Shown in pieces: positions 9,143 through 20,028 of a stretch of DNA of 64,000 bases. The DNA comes from Rhizobacter koreensis (lineage in GTDB: Bacteria; Pseudomonadota; Gammaproteobacteria; Burkholderiales; Burkholderiaceae_C): positions 310,001 to 374,000 of the forward strand of contig NZ_JABWMJ010000004.1 in NCBI RefSeq assembly GCF_013366375.1, given 5' to 3'. How positions within the stretch are numbered: position 1 is the stretch's first letter; every line of letters begins with the position of its first letter. The notes under the pieces were generated by a model. It saw only the letters and a list, made by a program, of their open reading frames with translations. It made no database searches and was not told the origin of the DNA. A program made the translations under genes and the position numbers.

Positions 9143-9553
9143 ATGGCGGACCACGTCAACGTTCCGGGTGCGACGGTCGGTTGGACTGCCGACGACGCCT
9201 CGCAGCACCGCACGCCGCAGCAGGTGATGGACGCGCACTTCGCGGCGGTGCGAAGCGGCGAGCTCGCGCGGATCACCGCCGACTACGCACCCGACGCGGT
9301 GCTGATGCTCGCCGGCAGCGTCGCCGCGGGCCGCGAGCAGATCGGGTCGGCGTTCAGCGGACTCCTGCAGTCGGCCGGAGCGATCGCGAGCCTGGCCATC
9401 ACGTCGCTCACCGTGCACGGCGGCTACGTGCTGCTGACGTACACGGTCGACAGCGAGCACATGCTGATCCCGGATGGCGTCGACACCTTCGTGATCGAGC
9501 GCGGGCGCATCAAGCTGCAGACCGCGCACTTCGGCGGCCTCTCGACGCGTTAG
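9143..9553 (+). CDS. SnoaL/NTF2-like protein
   Basis: 136 residues with the cone-shaped alpha+beta NTF2 fold pattern. An N-terminal helix (TPQQVMDAHFAAVRSGELARITADYAPDAVLMLAGS) is followed by strands ending in VDTFVIERGRIKLQTAHF, as in SnoaL-like/DUF4440 polyketide cyclase-type proteins. The start at 9143 is fixed by AAGGAG seven bases upstream. An in-frame extension to 9041 is rejected as arginine-rich and lacking an SD. Members of this fold include isomerases, hydrolases and non-catalytic binding proteins, so no specific reaction is proposed. Confidence 0.8.
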   Translation: MADHVNVPGATVGWTADDASQHRTPQQVMDAHFAAVRSGELARITADYAPDAVLMLAGSVAAGREQIGSAFSGLLQSAGAIASLAITSLTVHGGYVLLTYTVDSEHMLIPDGVDTFVIERGRIKLQTAHFGGLSTR

Positions 9554-9639
9554 CGGGAACCGGCGGCGCCGGCGCGGGCGCGCCCCGGGCAGCAGGGCCG
9601 CCCGCCGGCGCGCTCGGCGCCGTGGCGGGCGTGAGGCGG

Positions 9640-10998
9640 CTACGCCTGGGCCTTCAGCACCTCGCCGATCGTGCCGGCGATCTGCTCGATGTGCGAGGTC
9701 TCGACGATCAGCGGCGGCGAGAGGGCGATGATGTCGCCCGTCACGCGGACCAGCACGCCGCGCCGCCAGCACTCGAGGAAGACGTCGAACGCGCGCTTGG
9801 CGGGCTGACCCGGGATCGGTTCGAGCTCGATCGCGCCGACGAGGCCGATGTTGCGCACGTCGAGCACGTGCGGCAGCCCCTCGAGCGCGTGCAGTGCGTC
9901 CTCGAAGGGTCTGGCCATGTCGGCGCCGCGCGTGAGCAGGCCGTCGTCGGCGTAGGTCTCGAGCGTCCCGAGCGCGGCCGCGCAGGCGAGCGGGTGCGCC
10001 GAGTAGGTGTAGCCGTGCGGGAATTCGATCAGGTGCTCGGGGCCGTTCATGAACGCATCGTGAATGAACGACTTCGCGAACACCGCGCCCATCGGCACGG
10101 AGCCGTTGGTGATGCCCTTGGCGACCGTCATCAGGTCGGGCGTGACGCCGAAGTAGTCGGCCGCGAACGGGGCTCCGAGACGGCCGAAGCCGGTGATCAC
10201 CTCGTCGAAGATCAAGAGGATGCCGTGCTTGTCGCAGATCGCGCGCAGGCGCTCGAGGTAGCCCTTCGGCGGCAGCAGCACGCCGGTCGAGCCGGCGACC
10301 GGCTCGACGATCACCGCGGCGATGGTCGACGCATCGTGCAGCGCGACGATGCGCTCGAGGTCGTCGGCGAGCTCGGCGCCGTGCTCGGGCACCCCGCGAA
10401 CGTGGCGGTTGCGGGCGAGATCGTGGGTGTGGCGCAGGTGGTCGACGCCGCCGAGCAGCGGTCCGAAGGTCTTGCGGTTGCCGGCGATGCCGCCGACCGA
10501 CACGCCGCCGAAGTTCACGCCGTGGTAGCCGCGCTCGCGGCCGATGAGGCGGGTGCGGGTGCCTTCGCCACGCGCGCGGTGGTAGCCGATGGCCATCTTG
10601 AGCGCGGTCTCGACGGCCTCGGAGCCCGAGTTCGTATAGAACACCTTGTCGAGCCCGGCCGGCGTGATCTGCACCAGCTTCTCGGCCAGCTCGAACGCCT
10701 TCGGATGCCCCATGTTGAAGGGCGGCGCGAAGTCCATCTCGGCGGCCTGTTCGGCGATCGCGCGCACGATCTTCGGCCGCGCGTGACCGGCGTTGACACA
10801 CCAGAGGCCAGCCACGCCGTCGAGGACCTGGCGGCCTTCCGGCGTCCAGTAGTGCATGCCGTCGGCGCGCGCGAGCAGGCGCGGCGCCTGCTTGAACTGG
10901 CGGTTCGCGGTGAACGGCATCCAGTACGCGTCGAGGTCGGCGGGCGCGGCGGCACCGGCCGCTTGTGCGAGCAGGGCGGGATCGAGGTCTTTGTGCAT
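9640..10998 (-). CDS. Omega-amino acid--pyruvate aminotransferase (class III, PLP)
   Basis: 452 residues of class III aminotransferase. It has the substrate-entry motif YWMPFTANRQFK, the phosphate-binding NSGSEAVETALKMA, the DEVITGFGR motif and the PLP Schiff-base lysine at K294 in TVAKGITNG. The N-terminal YWMPFT and overall pattern resemble beta-alanine:pyruvate transaminase, which also acts on other omega-amines. Start ATG 10998 has GGAG about ten bases upstream. Its closeness to the polyamine transporter suggests polyamine or beta-alanine catabolism, but it is a separate transcript from the pot genes. Confidence 0.88.
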   Translation of the reverse strand: MHKDLDPALLAQAAGAAAPADLDAYWMPFTANRQFKQAPRLLARADGMHYWTPEGRQVLDGVAGLWCVNAGHARPKIVRAIAEQAAEMDFAPPFNMGHPKAFELAEKLVQITPAGLDKVFYTNSGSEAVETALKMAIGYHRARGEGTRTRLIGRERGYHGVNFGGVSVGGIAGNRKTFGPLLGGVDHLRHTHDLARNRHVRGVPEHGAELADDLERIVALHDASTIAAVIVEPVAGSTGVLLPPKGYLERLRAICDKHGILLIFDEVITGFGRLGAPFAADYFGVTPDLMTVAKGITNGSVPMGAVFAKSFIHDAFMNGPEHLIEFPHGYTYSAHPLACAAALGTLETYADDGLLTRGADMARPFEDALHALEGLPHVLDVRNIGLVGAIELEPIPGQPAKRAFDVFLECWRRGVLVRVTGDIIALSPPLIVETSHIEQIAGTIGEVLKAQA

Positions 10999-11277
10999 CG
11001 CCAGGACTCCGGTGGACGCGCGTTCGCGCGAAACGCCGAGTCTAGAAGATCGCTCGAGTGCGACCAGGGTGCGGGTTTCGGCCGTTCGTCACGACGCCTA
11101 GAATGCTGCACCGCCGCAAAACTGCCGCTCGGCCTTCGCCGGATGGCCCACGGCCGACGGTCTGCCGATTCGACACCGTTTCGGCACGAGTCCTTGAACA
11201 TGACGCGCTATTCGGCCGCCGGGGATCACCGGTAGCCTGACGACATTCCGCAACGTCCCTCACCAAGGAGCTTTCCC

Positions 11278-12576
<1,299 letters not shown>

Positions 12577-12636
12577 CGCCGGCTCCGAACCCGCGGGCGT
12601 CGTCGCCCCGGGTTCGGGCCGCCAGTTCCGCTTGGC

Positions 12637-12662
12637 AAGCCCGACAATCGTCGGGCTTTTTT
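12637..12662 (+). terminator. Rho-independent terminator of aceA
   Basis: A perfect stem AAGCCCGAC / GTCGGGCTT around the 4-base loop AATC is followed at once by a run of T (12657-12662). A second, weaker GC-rich dyad (CCGAACCC / GGGTTCGG, 12585-12617) lies between it and the aceA stop. This is one of the clearest intrinsic terminators in the window. Confidence 0.9.
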
Positions 12663-12679
12663 CATTTCCACCGCACGTT

Positions 12680-14233
12680 TTGACGACGCTGATCACGCCC
12701 CCTGCACGCCTGCATTCCTGGCTCCTGCGCAGCACCGCCGTGCTGCTGGCCGGCCTGCTGGCCAGCGCCGTGCATGCCTTCGGCTTTGCCGACGTCGCCG
12801 CGCACGCCCAGAAGCTCGCCGCTCAGCCGTACAAGCCGGCGCCACGGGTGCTGCCGGCGAACCTTCGCGAGCTCGACTACGACGCCTATCGCGACATCCG
12901 CTTCAAGCCCGAGCGCGCACTCTGGCGCGACGAGAAACTGCCGTTCGAGCTGATGTTCTTCCACCTCGGACGCGCGGTCCAGGAGCCGGTCCGCATCAAC
13001 ATCGTCGAGTCCGCGGGGGTCCGCCACGTGCCGTTCGACCCGACCGCGTTCGACTACGGGCGCAACCGGGTCGAGGTCCACCAGGTCAAGGGGCTCGACT
13101 ACGCCGGCTTTCGCGTCCACACCGCGCTCAACAACCCCAAGTACAAGGACGAGCTGCTCGTCTTCCTGGGTGCGAGCTACTTCCGTGCCCTCGGCAAGGG
13201 TCATGCGTACGGCGCGTCGGCGCGCGGCCTCGCGGTCGACACCGCGGCGCCGAGCGGCGAGGAGTTCCCGCGCTTCACCGAGTTCTGGATCGAGAAGCCG
13301 ACGCGGCGCGCCAGCTCCATCGTGATCCACGCGCTGCTCGACTCGCGCCGGGTGGCGGGCGCCTACCGCTTTGTCGTGACGCCGGGTGCCGACACCGTGA
13401 TGCAGGTGACGGCGCGCCTTTTCCTGCGCGCCCCGATCGCCAAGCTCGGCATCGCGCCGCTGACCAGCATGTACACCTTCGGCGAGAACCAGCCGAACGC
13501 CGAGGACTTCCGCCCCGAGGTGCACGACTCCGACGGCCTGGCGGTGCAGACCAGCCCCGGCGAGTGGCTGTGGCGTCCGCTGGTCAACCCGCGGCGCCTC
13601 CTGGTCACGTCGTTCGAGAGCCGCGACCCGCAGGGCTTCGGCCTGCTGCAGCGCGACCGCGCGCCGACCCACTACGAGGACCCGGAGGCGCTCTACGAGC
13701 GGCGGCCGAGCGTGTGGATCGAGCCGGTCGGCAAGTGGGGACAGGGCCGCGTCGAGCTGGTGCAGATCCCGACCCCGGACGAGACCAACGACAACATCGT
13801 CGCCTACTGGGTCGGCGCCGAGAACCCGCCGGTCGGCAAGCCGATCGACTTCGCGTACCGCCTGCACTGGTTCTCGCCCGCCGAACCGGCCGGCGGCAAG
13901 GCGTGGGTCGTGCAGACGCGGCGCGGCCATGCCGGCTTCAAGCTCGCGCCCGGCGAGCTGCACTTCGTCGTCGACTTCGACGGCGGCCCCTTGCGCGTGC
14001 TGCGCTCGAACGACACGCCGCCCGAGGCGGCCGTCATCGTCGACAGCAACGGCGAGCTGCGCGAGAAGAACCTGTTCAAGAACCCGGTGAGCGGGCTCTG
14101 GCGCATGACGGTGCGCGTGTTCCGGCGCGACGCCGCCAAGCCGCTCGAGATGCGCGCGCAGCTGAAGAACGGCGAGGCGCCCCTCAGCGAGACCTGGAGC
14201 TACATCGTGCCGCCGGAGCGCGATCGTCCATGA
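12680..14233 (+). CDS. opgG: Periplasmic glucan biosynthesis protein OpgG
   Basis: 517 residues from a TTG start at 12680. No in-frame ATG or GTG lies between the aceA terminator and the signal peptide, and translating from upstream would cross the terminator. The N-terminus is a Sec signal peptide (SWLLRSTAVLLAGLLASAVHA), followed by the MdoG domain starting FGFADVAAHAQKLA. OpgG acts in the periplasm in building or branching the beta-glucan backbone made by OpgH. Its stop overlaps the opgH ATG (ATGA), so the pair is coupled. No Shine-Dalgarno is evident before the TTG. Confidence 0.9.
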   Translation: MTTLITPPARLHSWLLRSTAVLLAGLLASAVHAFGFADVAAHAQKLAAQPYKPAPRVLPANLRELDYDAYRDIRFKPERALWRDEKLPFELMFFHLGRAVQEPVRINIVESAGVRHVPFDPTAFDYGRNRVEVHQVKGLDYAGFRVHTALNNPKYKDELLVFLGASYFRALGKGHAYGASARGLAVDTAAPSGEEFPRFTEFWIEKPTRRASSIVIHALLDSRRVAGAYRFVVTPGADTVMQVTARLFLRAPIAKLGIAPLTSMYTFGENQPNAEDFRPEVHDSDGLAVQTSPGEWLWRPLVNPRRLLVTSFESRDPQGFGLLQRDRAPTHYEDPEALYERRPSVWIEPVGKWGQGRVELVQIPTPDETNDNIVAYWVGAENPPVGKPIDFAYRLHWFSPAEPAGGKAWVVQTRRGHAGFKLAPGELHFVVDFDGGPLRVLRSNDTPPEAAVIVDSNGELREKNLFKNPVSGLWRMTVRVFRRDAAKPLEMRAQLKNGEAPLSETWSYIVPPERDRP

Positions 14234-16584
14234 GGACGACGCAACCCGAGGCCGACCCCGCACCGCACGCGTCGCGTGAGGCCGGCGCCGGCGCTCCGTT
14301 CGACGGCGCGACGCCGGCGCCCACGGGAGGCGGCGGCGTCGTCGGTTCGCTGCCGCATCCTCCGCTCGCCCGCCGCTCGATGACGCCGCGCCCGTGGGCG
14401 CTCACGCGGGTCGGGCGGCGCCGCCACGACTACCCGCCGATCGGCCCGGCACCCGCGCCGCGCGATGCGCCACGCCTCTGGCGCCGCGCGCTGCTCATGC
14501 TGCTGGTGCTGGCCGGCGCCGCGCTCGGCACCCACGCCATGCTCGATGTGCTGCCCGAGCGCGGGGCGACCGGCGCCGAGAAGGCGCTGCTGGTGCTCTA
14601 CGGCGTCCTGTTCGCGTGGATCTCGGCCGGCTTCTGGACCGCGGTGATGGGTGCCGGCGTGCTGCTGCGCCGCCAGCCGTGGCGCCGCAAGGGCACCTCT
14701 CCGGCCGGGCACCGCGAGCCGGTGCGCACGGCGATCGTCATGCCGATCTGCAACGAGGACGTGCCGACGGTGTTCGGCGGGCTGCAGGCCACGATCGAGT
14801 CGCTGGCGGCGGCCGGCAGCACCGACGGCTACGACTTCTTCGTCCTGAGCGACACCAACGAAGCCGACGTGCGGGTCGCCGAGCAGGCCGCCTGGAGCGC
14901 GCTCGCCGCCCACGTCGCGACGCTCGGGGTGCCGACGCTGCAGGTGCACTACCGCTGGCGCACGCGCCGCACCAAGCGCAAGGCCGGCAACGTCGCCGAC
15001 TTCTGCCGGCGCTGGGGCGGGGCGTACCGCTACCTCATCGTGCTCGACGCCGACAGCGTGATGAGCGGCGCGTGCATCACGGCGCTGGTCGACGCGATGG
15101 AGGACGACCCCTCGAGCGGCCTCATCCAGACGCCACCGCGGCCGTGGGGCCACACCACGCTGCACGCGCGCATCCAGCAGTTCTCGGCGCGCGTCTACGG
15201 TCCCCTGTTCACCGCCGGCATGCACTTCTGGCAGCTCGGCGAGTCGCACTACTGGGGCCACAACGCGATCCTGCGCATGAAGCCGTTCGTCGAGCACTGC
15301 GCGCTCGCGCCGTTGCCCGGCCGCGGCGCGCTCGGCGGCGAGATCATCTCGCACGACTTCGTCGAGGCCGCGCTGATGCGGCGCGCCGGCTATCGCGTCT
15401 GGGTCGCGCACGACCTCGCGGGCAGCTACGAGCAGGTGCCGCCGAACCTGCTTGCCGAGCTGCAGCGCGACCGCCGCTGGTGCCAGGGCAACCTGCAGAA
15501 CTCGCGCCTCACGTTCGAACCGGGCCTTCACGCGGTGCATCGCGCGACGTTCGTGACGGGCGTGCTGGCGTACGTGTCGGCGCCGCTCTGGCTCGCGTTC
15601 CTCCTGATCTCGACGCTGCTCTTCACGCGCGAGGTCGCGCGCGTGCCGACCTACTTCGTCGAGCCATACCAGCTGTTCCCGCTCTGGCCGACCGCGAACC
15701 TCAAGCTGATGCTGACGCTGTTCGGCCTCACGGCGTTCCTGCTGCTCGCGCCCAAGCTGGTGTCGCTGCTGCTCATCATCCTGCGCGGGCGCGCGGTGCG
15801 CTACGGTGGCGGCGTCCGGCTCGTGCTGAGCGCGCTGCTCGAATTCCTGCACTCGCTGCTGCTGGCCCCGGTGCGCATGTTCTTCCACAGCGTGTTCGTG
15901 GTGGCGACGCTGACCGGCTGGCGCTTCGAGTGGAAGTCGCCGCCGCGCAACGCCACCGCGACCGGGTGGGGCGAGGCGTTCCGGCGCCACGGCGTGCACG
16001 CGCTGGTGGCGGTAGCGTGGGTCGCTGCCATCGTGTGGACCAGCGGCACCTTTCAGTGGTGGCTCACGCCCGTGATCGTCGGCCTCATTGCGGCGATCCC
16101 GGTGTCGGTGTGGACCAGCCGCACCCGGCCGGGCGAATGGCTGCGCCGGCACCGCCTGCTGCTGACGCCCGAAGAGGCCGATCCGCCGCCGGTGCTGCAG
16201 GCCGCGGCGCGCTACCACGCGGAACTCGACGCGAAGCCGCAGCCGACGTTCGTCGACGCCGTCCACGACGCCGGCGTGCTGGCGCGCGTGCTCGATGCGT
16301 TGCCGGACCGCCCCGCGGCGGCGGGCCTCAAGGGCCGCGCCCTGGCCGAGCGCGTGGAACGCGCCACGCACGAAGGCGTCGACGCGCTCGGCGACGACGA
16401 TCGCCTGCGCCTGCTGTCCGATGCGGCGTCGATGCGGCGCCTGCTCGACGTCGCACCCCGTTCCGGGCCGCCGGCGCTGCCTGCGCGCAGGCCCGCGGAC
16501 GACGCGGCCGCGGCGTCGAGCGATGCCGAAGCGGCGGAACCCGCGTCGATCGGCGCTCCCGCGCTGGCTCAGCGGTCCTCGTAG
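14230..16584 (+). CDS. opgH: Glucans biosynthesis glucosyltransferase OpgH
   Basis: 784 residues. The start is an ATG overlapping the opgG stop. An N-terminal cytoplasmic tail and membrane helices (LLMLLVLAGAALGTHAML, VLYGVLFAWISAGFWTAV) precede a GT2 domain. Its catalytic motifs include the DADS aspartates (from residue 273), the HDFVEAAL acceptor region and QRDRRW (412-417). A C-terminal block of several membrane helices follows. OpgH polymerises UDP-glucose into the osmoregulated periplasmic glucan and exports it. The end (~740-784) is alanine-rich and poorly conserved. Confidence 0.93.
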   Translation: MRTTQPEADPAPHASREAGAGAPFDGATPAPTGGGGVVGSLPHPPLARRSMTPRPWALTRVGRRRHDYPPIGPAPAPRDAPRLWRRALLMLLVLAGAALGTHAMLDVLPERGATGAEKALLVLYGVLFAWISAGFWTAVMGAGVLLRRQPWRRKGTSPAGHREPVRTAIVMPICNEDVPTVFGGLQATIESLAAAGSTDGYDFFVLSDTNEADVRVAEQAAWSALAAHVATLGVPTLQVHYRWRTRRTKRKAGNVADFCRRWGGAYRYLIVLDADSVMSGACITALVDAMEDDPSSGLIQTPPRPWGHTTLHARIQQFSARVYGPLFTAGMHFWQLGESHYWGHNAILRMKPFVEHCALAPLPGRGALGGEIISHDFVEAALMRRAGYRVWVAHDLAGSYEQVPPNLLAELQRDRRWCQGNLQNSRLTFEPGLHAVHRATFVTGVLAYVSAPLWLAFLLISTLLFTREVARVPTYFVEPYQLFPLWPTANLKLMLTLFGLTAFLLLAPKLVSLLLIILRGRAVRYGGGVRLVLSALLEFLHSLLLAPVRMFFHSVFVVATLTGWRFEWKSPPRNATATGWGEAFRRHGVHALVAVAWVAAIVWTSGTFQWWLTPVIVGLIAAIPVSVWTSRTRPGEWLRRHRLLLTPEEADPPPVLQAAARYHAELDAKPQPTFVDAVHDAGVLARVLDALPDRPAAAGLKGRALAERVERATHEGVDALGDDDRLRLLSDAASMRRLLDVAPRSGPPALPARRPADDAAAASSDAEAAEPASIGAPALAQRSS

Positions 16585-16617
16585 CCTGCCCCCGCGTCGC
16601 AGCCGCGGGCAAGCCCG

Positions 16618-18300
16618 CTACATCCCGCTGTAGTTCGGCCCGCCGCCGCCTTCGGGCGTGACCCAGACGATGTTCTGCGTCGGGTCCTTGATGTCGCAGG
16701 TCTTGCAGTGCACGCAGTTCTGCGCGTTGATCTGCAGCCGCTCGGCACCGGGCTCGCCGACGAACTCGTACACCGCGGCCGGGCAGTAGCGGCTCTCCGG
16801 CCCTGCGTACTTCGGCAGGTTGATGCGCACCGGAACGGTCGGGTCCTTCAGCGTCAGGTGCGCCGGCTGGTCTTCCGAGTGGTTGGTGTTGCTGACGAAC
16901 ACGCTCGAGAGGCGGTCGAACGTCAGCTTGCCGTCGGGCTTGGGGTAGACGATCTGCGCGCACTCCGACGCGGGCTTCAGGTACAGGTGATCGGCCTGCT
17001 TGCGGTGGATCGTCCAGGGCGGCACCTTGATGCCCAGGCGCGGCAGCAGCCACTGCTCGATGCCGGTCATCAGCGTCGCGACGCTGCGGCCCTTCTTGAA
17101 CCACTGCTTGAAGTTCTTGGCCTGCTGCAGCTCGGTGTGGAGCCAGCTCGACTCGAACGCCGCCGGGTAGGCCACGAGCTCGTCGTGCTGATGGCCCGCG
17201 GTGATGGCGTCGAACGCCGCGTCGGCGGCGAGCATGCCGGTCTTGATCGCAGCGTGGCTGCCCTTGATGCGGCTCGCGTTCAGGTAGCCGGCCTCGCAGC
17301 CGACGAACGCGCCGCCCGGGAACACCGTCTTCGGCAGGCTGAGGATGCCGCCCGCGGTGATCGCGCGCGCGCCGTAGCCGAGCCGCTTGCCACTCTCGAG
17401 CGTCTGGCGGATCGAGGGGTGCAGCTTCCAGCGCTGGAACTCCTCGAACGGGCTGAGCCAGGGGTTCGCATAGTCGAGGCCGACCACGAAGCCGAGCTCC
17501 ACGAGGTTGTTGTCGAGGTGGTAGAGGAAGGCGCCGCCGTAGGTGTCGGACTCGAGCGGCCAGCCCGCCGTGTGCAGCACGTGGCCGGGGCGCGCCTGCT
17601 CGGGCGTCACTTCCCACAGCTCCTTGAGGCCGATGCCGTAGCTCTGCGGGTCCTTGCCGGCATCGAGCTTGTACTTCGCGATCAGCGTGCGGCCGAGATG
17701 ACCGCGCGAGCCCTCGGCGAAGATCGTGTACTTGCCGACGAGCTCCATGCCGAGCTGGAACGAATCGGTCGGCTCGCCGTCCTTGCCGATGCCGAGGTTG
17801 CCGGTGGCGACGCCGCGCACCGAGCCGTCGTCGGCATACAGCACCTCGGCGGCGGCAAAGCCCGGGAAGATCTCGACGCCGAGCGCCTCGGCCTGCGTGG
17901 CCAGCCAGCGCACGACGTTGCCGAGGCTGATGACGTAGTTGCCGTCGTTCTTGAAGCAGTCGGGCAGCAGTGCGTGCGGCGTCGACTTGGCGCCGGTCTC
18001 GCTGAGGAAGAGGAAGTCGTCGGAGGTGACCGGCTGGTTGAGCGGTGCGCCGTTCTCCTTCCAGTCGGGCAGCAGCTCGGTGAGTGCCTTCGGATCCATG
18101 ATCGCGCCCGAGAGGATGTGCGCGCCCGGCTCCGAGCCCTTCTCGAGCACGACCACCGAGATCTCGCTGCCGGCCTCGGCGGCGCGCTGCTTGAGGCGGA
18201 TCGCGGTGGCGAGCCCGGCCGGGCCCGCGCCGACGATCACCACGTCGTACTCCATCGCTTCGCGGGGGCCGTACTGGGCAAGCAGTTCTTCGGTGTTCAT
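16618..18300 (-). CDS. Electron transfer flavoprotein-ubiquinone oxidoreductase
   Basis: 560 residues. The N-terminal FAD-binding motif VVIVGAGPAGLATAIRLK and LEKGSEPGAHILSGA match ETF-QO. The 4Fe-4S ligands are C506, C529, C532 and C535 in the C-terminal domain (CVHCKTCDIKDPTQ). The enzyme passes electrons from ETF, reduced by acyl-CoA and other dehydrogenases, to ubiquinone at the inner membrane face. It is convergent with opgH and divergent from the SDR gene. Together with scoAB and the acyl-CoA thioesterases nearby, it points to fatty-acid oxidation. Confidence 0.96.
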   Translation of the reverse strand: MNTEELLAQYGPREAMEYDVVIVGAGPAGLATAIRLKQRAAEAGSEISVVVLEKGSEPGAHILSGAIMDPKALTELLPDWKENGAPLNQPVTSDDFLFLSETGAKSTPHALLPDCFKNDGNYVISLGNVVRWLATQAEALGVEIFPGFAAAEVLYADDGSVRGVATGNLGIGKDGEPTDSFQLGMELVGKYTIFAEGSRGHLGRTLIAKYKLDAGKDPQSYGIGLKELWEVTPEQARPGHVLHTAGWPLESDTYGGAFLYHLDNNLVELGFVVGLDYANPWLSPFEEFQRWKLHPSIRQTLESGKRLGYGARAITAGGILSLPKTVFPGGAFVGCEAGYLNASRIKGSHAAIKTGMLAADAAFDAITAGHQHDELVAYPAAFESSWLHTELQQAKNFKQWFKKGRSVATLMTGIEQWLLPRLGIKVPPWTIHRKQADHLYLKPASECAQIVYPKPDGKLTFDRLSSVFVSNTNHSEDQPAHLTLKDPTVPVRINLPKYAGPESRYCPAAVYEFVGEPGAERLQINAQNCVHCKTCDIKDPTQNIVWVTPEGGGGPNYSGM

Positions 18301-18547
18301 GGCGTCGGAAGGGCGTGCGAAGCGGCCGATTCTACGCCTCGGGTAACCAGGCGATCGCGAGCTATGTGCTTCGGCACGTAGGAAGCGGTCTCCGGCTATG
18401 CGGGTTAGTCGGCGGCAGGGTGAAGCGCAGGCTTTTTGCGCTTCTTAGCCGGCCCCCTCGGGCGCCGGGGCTCGGAACGAGCCTGCGCACGGGCGTTTTC
18501 GGCAGGGTCTGCGTGCTATCGTGCCGCGCCGCAAACGAGGAGACGCC
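18301..18547. other. Divergent intergenic region, ETF-QO / SDR
   Basis: A 247-base non-coding region that must hold the promoters of both flanking genes. It contains a short perfect dyad, GAAGCGCA / TGCGCTTC with a 7-base spacer, at 18422-18444. This could be an operator or a hairpin; there is no T-run after it on either strand. GAGGAG just before the SDR ATG serves as its ribosome-binding site. No -35/-10 pair is convincing. Confidence 0.4.
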
Positions 18548-19330
18548 ATGAGCTACACCATCGATCTGTCAGGCCGCGTCGCGCTCGTCACCGGTGCGTC
18601 GAGCGGTCTCGGCGAGCAGTTCGCGCGCACGCTCGCCAAGGCCGGCGCGGGCGTCGCGATCGCCGGCCGCCGCATCGAGCGCCTGAAGACCCTGCGCGCC
18701 GAGATCGAGGCCGACGGCGGCGACGCGCACGTGGTCGAGCTCGACGTCACCGACCCGGCGAGCATCCGTGCCGCCGTCGCCCACACCGAGACCGAGATGG
18801 GCACCATCGACATCCTGGTCAACAACTCGGGCGTCGCGCGCACCCAGAAGCTGATCGACGTCGAGCCCGACGACTACGACTTCATCTTCGACACCAACAC
18901 GCGCGGCGCCTTCTTCGTCGCGCAGGAAGTCGGCAAGCGCATGCTGGCGCGCGCCCAGGGCTCGGCGCCCGGCACGTTCACGGGCGGCCGCATCGTCAAC
19001 ATCGCGTCGATGGCCGGTCTCAAGGTGTTCGGCCAGATCGGCGTCTACTGCATGAGCAAGGCCGCGGTGGTTCACATGACGCGGGCGATGGCGCTCGAGT
19101 GGGGCCGCTACGGCATCAACGTCAACGCGATCTGCCCGGGCTACATCGACACCGAGATCAACCACCACCAGTGGCAGACCGAACAGGGCAGGAAGCTGAT
19201 CGACATGCTGCCGAGAAAGCGCGTCGGCCGCCCCGAGGACCTCGACGTCGTGCTGATGATGCTGTGCTCGAACGAGAGCCACTTCATCAACGGGGCGGTG
19301 GTGCAGGCCGACGACGGCTTCGCGCTCTGA
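18548..19330 (+). CDS. Short-chain dehydrogenase/reductase (SDR)
   Basis: 260 residues of classical SDR. The NAD(P)-binding TGASSGLG is near residue 14, NNSG marks the central strand, and catalytic Ser and Tyr-x-x-x-Lys sit in IASMAGL and YCMSK. The start is ATG 18548 after GAGGAG. The residue after strand 2 is R (AGRRIERL), which favours NADP(H). The gene precedes a YceH and a thioesterase gene with short spacing, suggesting one operon. The substrate is unknown; the neighbours would suit a 3-hydroxyacyl-CoA or similar lipid intermediate. Confidence 0.9.
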   Translation: MSYTIDLSGRVALVTGASSGLGEQFARTLAKAGAGVAIAGRRIERLKTLRAEIEADGGDAHVVELDVTDPASIRAAVAHTETEMGTIDILVNNSGVARTQKLIDVEPDDYDFIFDTNTRGAFFVAQEVGKRMLARAQGSAPGTFTGGRIVNIASMAGLKVFGQIGVYCMSKAAVVHMTRAMALEWGRYGINVNAICPGYIDTEINHHQWQTEQGRKLIDMLPRKRVGRPEDLDVVLMMLCSNESHFINGAVVQADDGFAL

Positions 19331-19345
19331 GGAGGCGGCTCGCCG

Positions 19346-20026
19346 ATGCCGCTGCGTCCGCTTTCGCTGCTCGAAGGTCGCGTGCTCGGCGTGCTGGTCG
19401 AGAAGGCGCACACCGTCCCGGACAGCTATCCGCTTTCCCTCAACGCGCTCACCCTCGGCTGCAACCAGAAGACCGCGCGCGACCCGGTGCTGAACGCGAC
19501 CGACGGCGAGGTGCAGATCGCCGTCGACGGTCTCAAGAGCCTGCACCTGGTGTTCGAGGCGAGCGGCTCGCGCGTCACGCGCTACGAGCACAACGTCGGA
19601 CGGGCGCTCGCGCTGCCGTCGCAGTCGGTCGCGTTGCTCGCGGTGCTGCTGCTGCGCGGCCCGCAGACCGCCTCGGAGCTGCGCGCGAACAGCGAGCGCA
19701 TCCACCGCTTCGCCGACGTGTCGGCGGTCGAGGGCTTTCTCGACGAGCTCGCCGCGCGCAGCGACGACAAGGGCGGCGCGCTGGTCGTCAAGCTGCCGCG
19801 TGCGCCGGGCTCGCGCGAGTCGCGCTGGATGCACCTGCTCGGCGGGCCGATCGACACGTCGGCCATGCCGACCGGTGCCAATGGTTCGGGCGCAGGCGAC
19901 GACTTCATCGCCACCACCGAGCTCGCCGCGCTGAAGGCGCAGAACGGCGCGCTCGCCGGCGAGGTGGCCGAGCTGCGCCGCCTGGTCGAGCGCCTCTACG
20001 CCGAGCTCGGCATCGCGAAGGACTGA
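19346..20026 (+). CDS. YceH-family (DUF480) winged-helix protein
   Basis: 226 residues. The opening LSLLEGRVLGVLVEKAHTVPDSYPLSLNALTLGCNQK is the hallmark of YceH/DUF480. The family has two tandem winged-helix domains (about 1-90 and 95-180). A C-terminal coiled coil (~200-226) starts after a glycine-rich linker. The family is widely conserved but its molecular role is not established. It lies 15 bases after the SDR stop and 2 bases before the next ATG, so it is an internal gene of a three-gene operon. Confidence 0.92.
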   Translation: MPLRPLSLLEGRVLGVLVEKAHTVPDSYPLSLNALTLGCNQKTARDPVLNATDGEVQIAVDGLKSLHLVFEASGSRVTRYEHNVGRALALPSQSVALLAVLLLRGPQTASELRANSERIHRFADVSAVEGFLDELAARSDDKGGALVVKLPRAPGSRESRWMHLLGGPIDTSAMPTGANGSGAGDDFIATTELAALKAQNGALAGEVAELRRLVERLYAELGIAKD

Positions 20027-20028
20027 GC

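Noticed and set aside
14200-16371. Long minus-strand frame opposite opgH
   Set aside because: Antisense shadow; the plus strand has all OpgH motifs.
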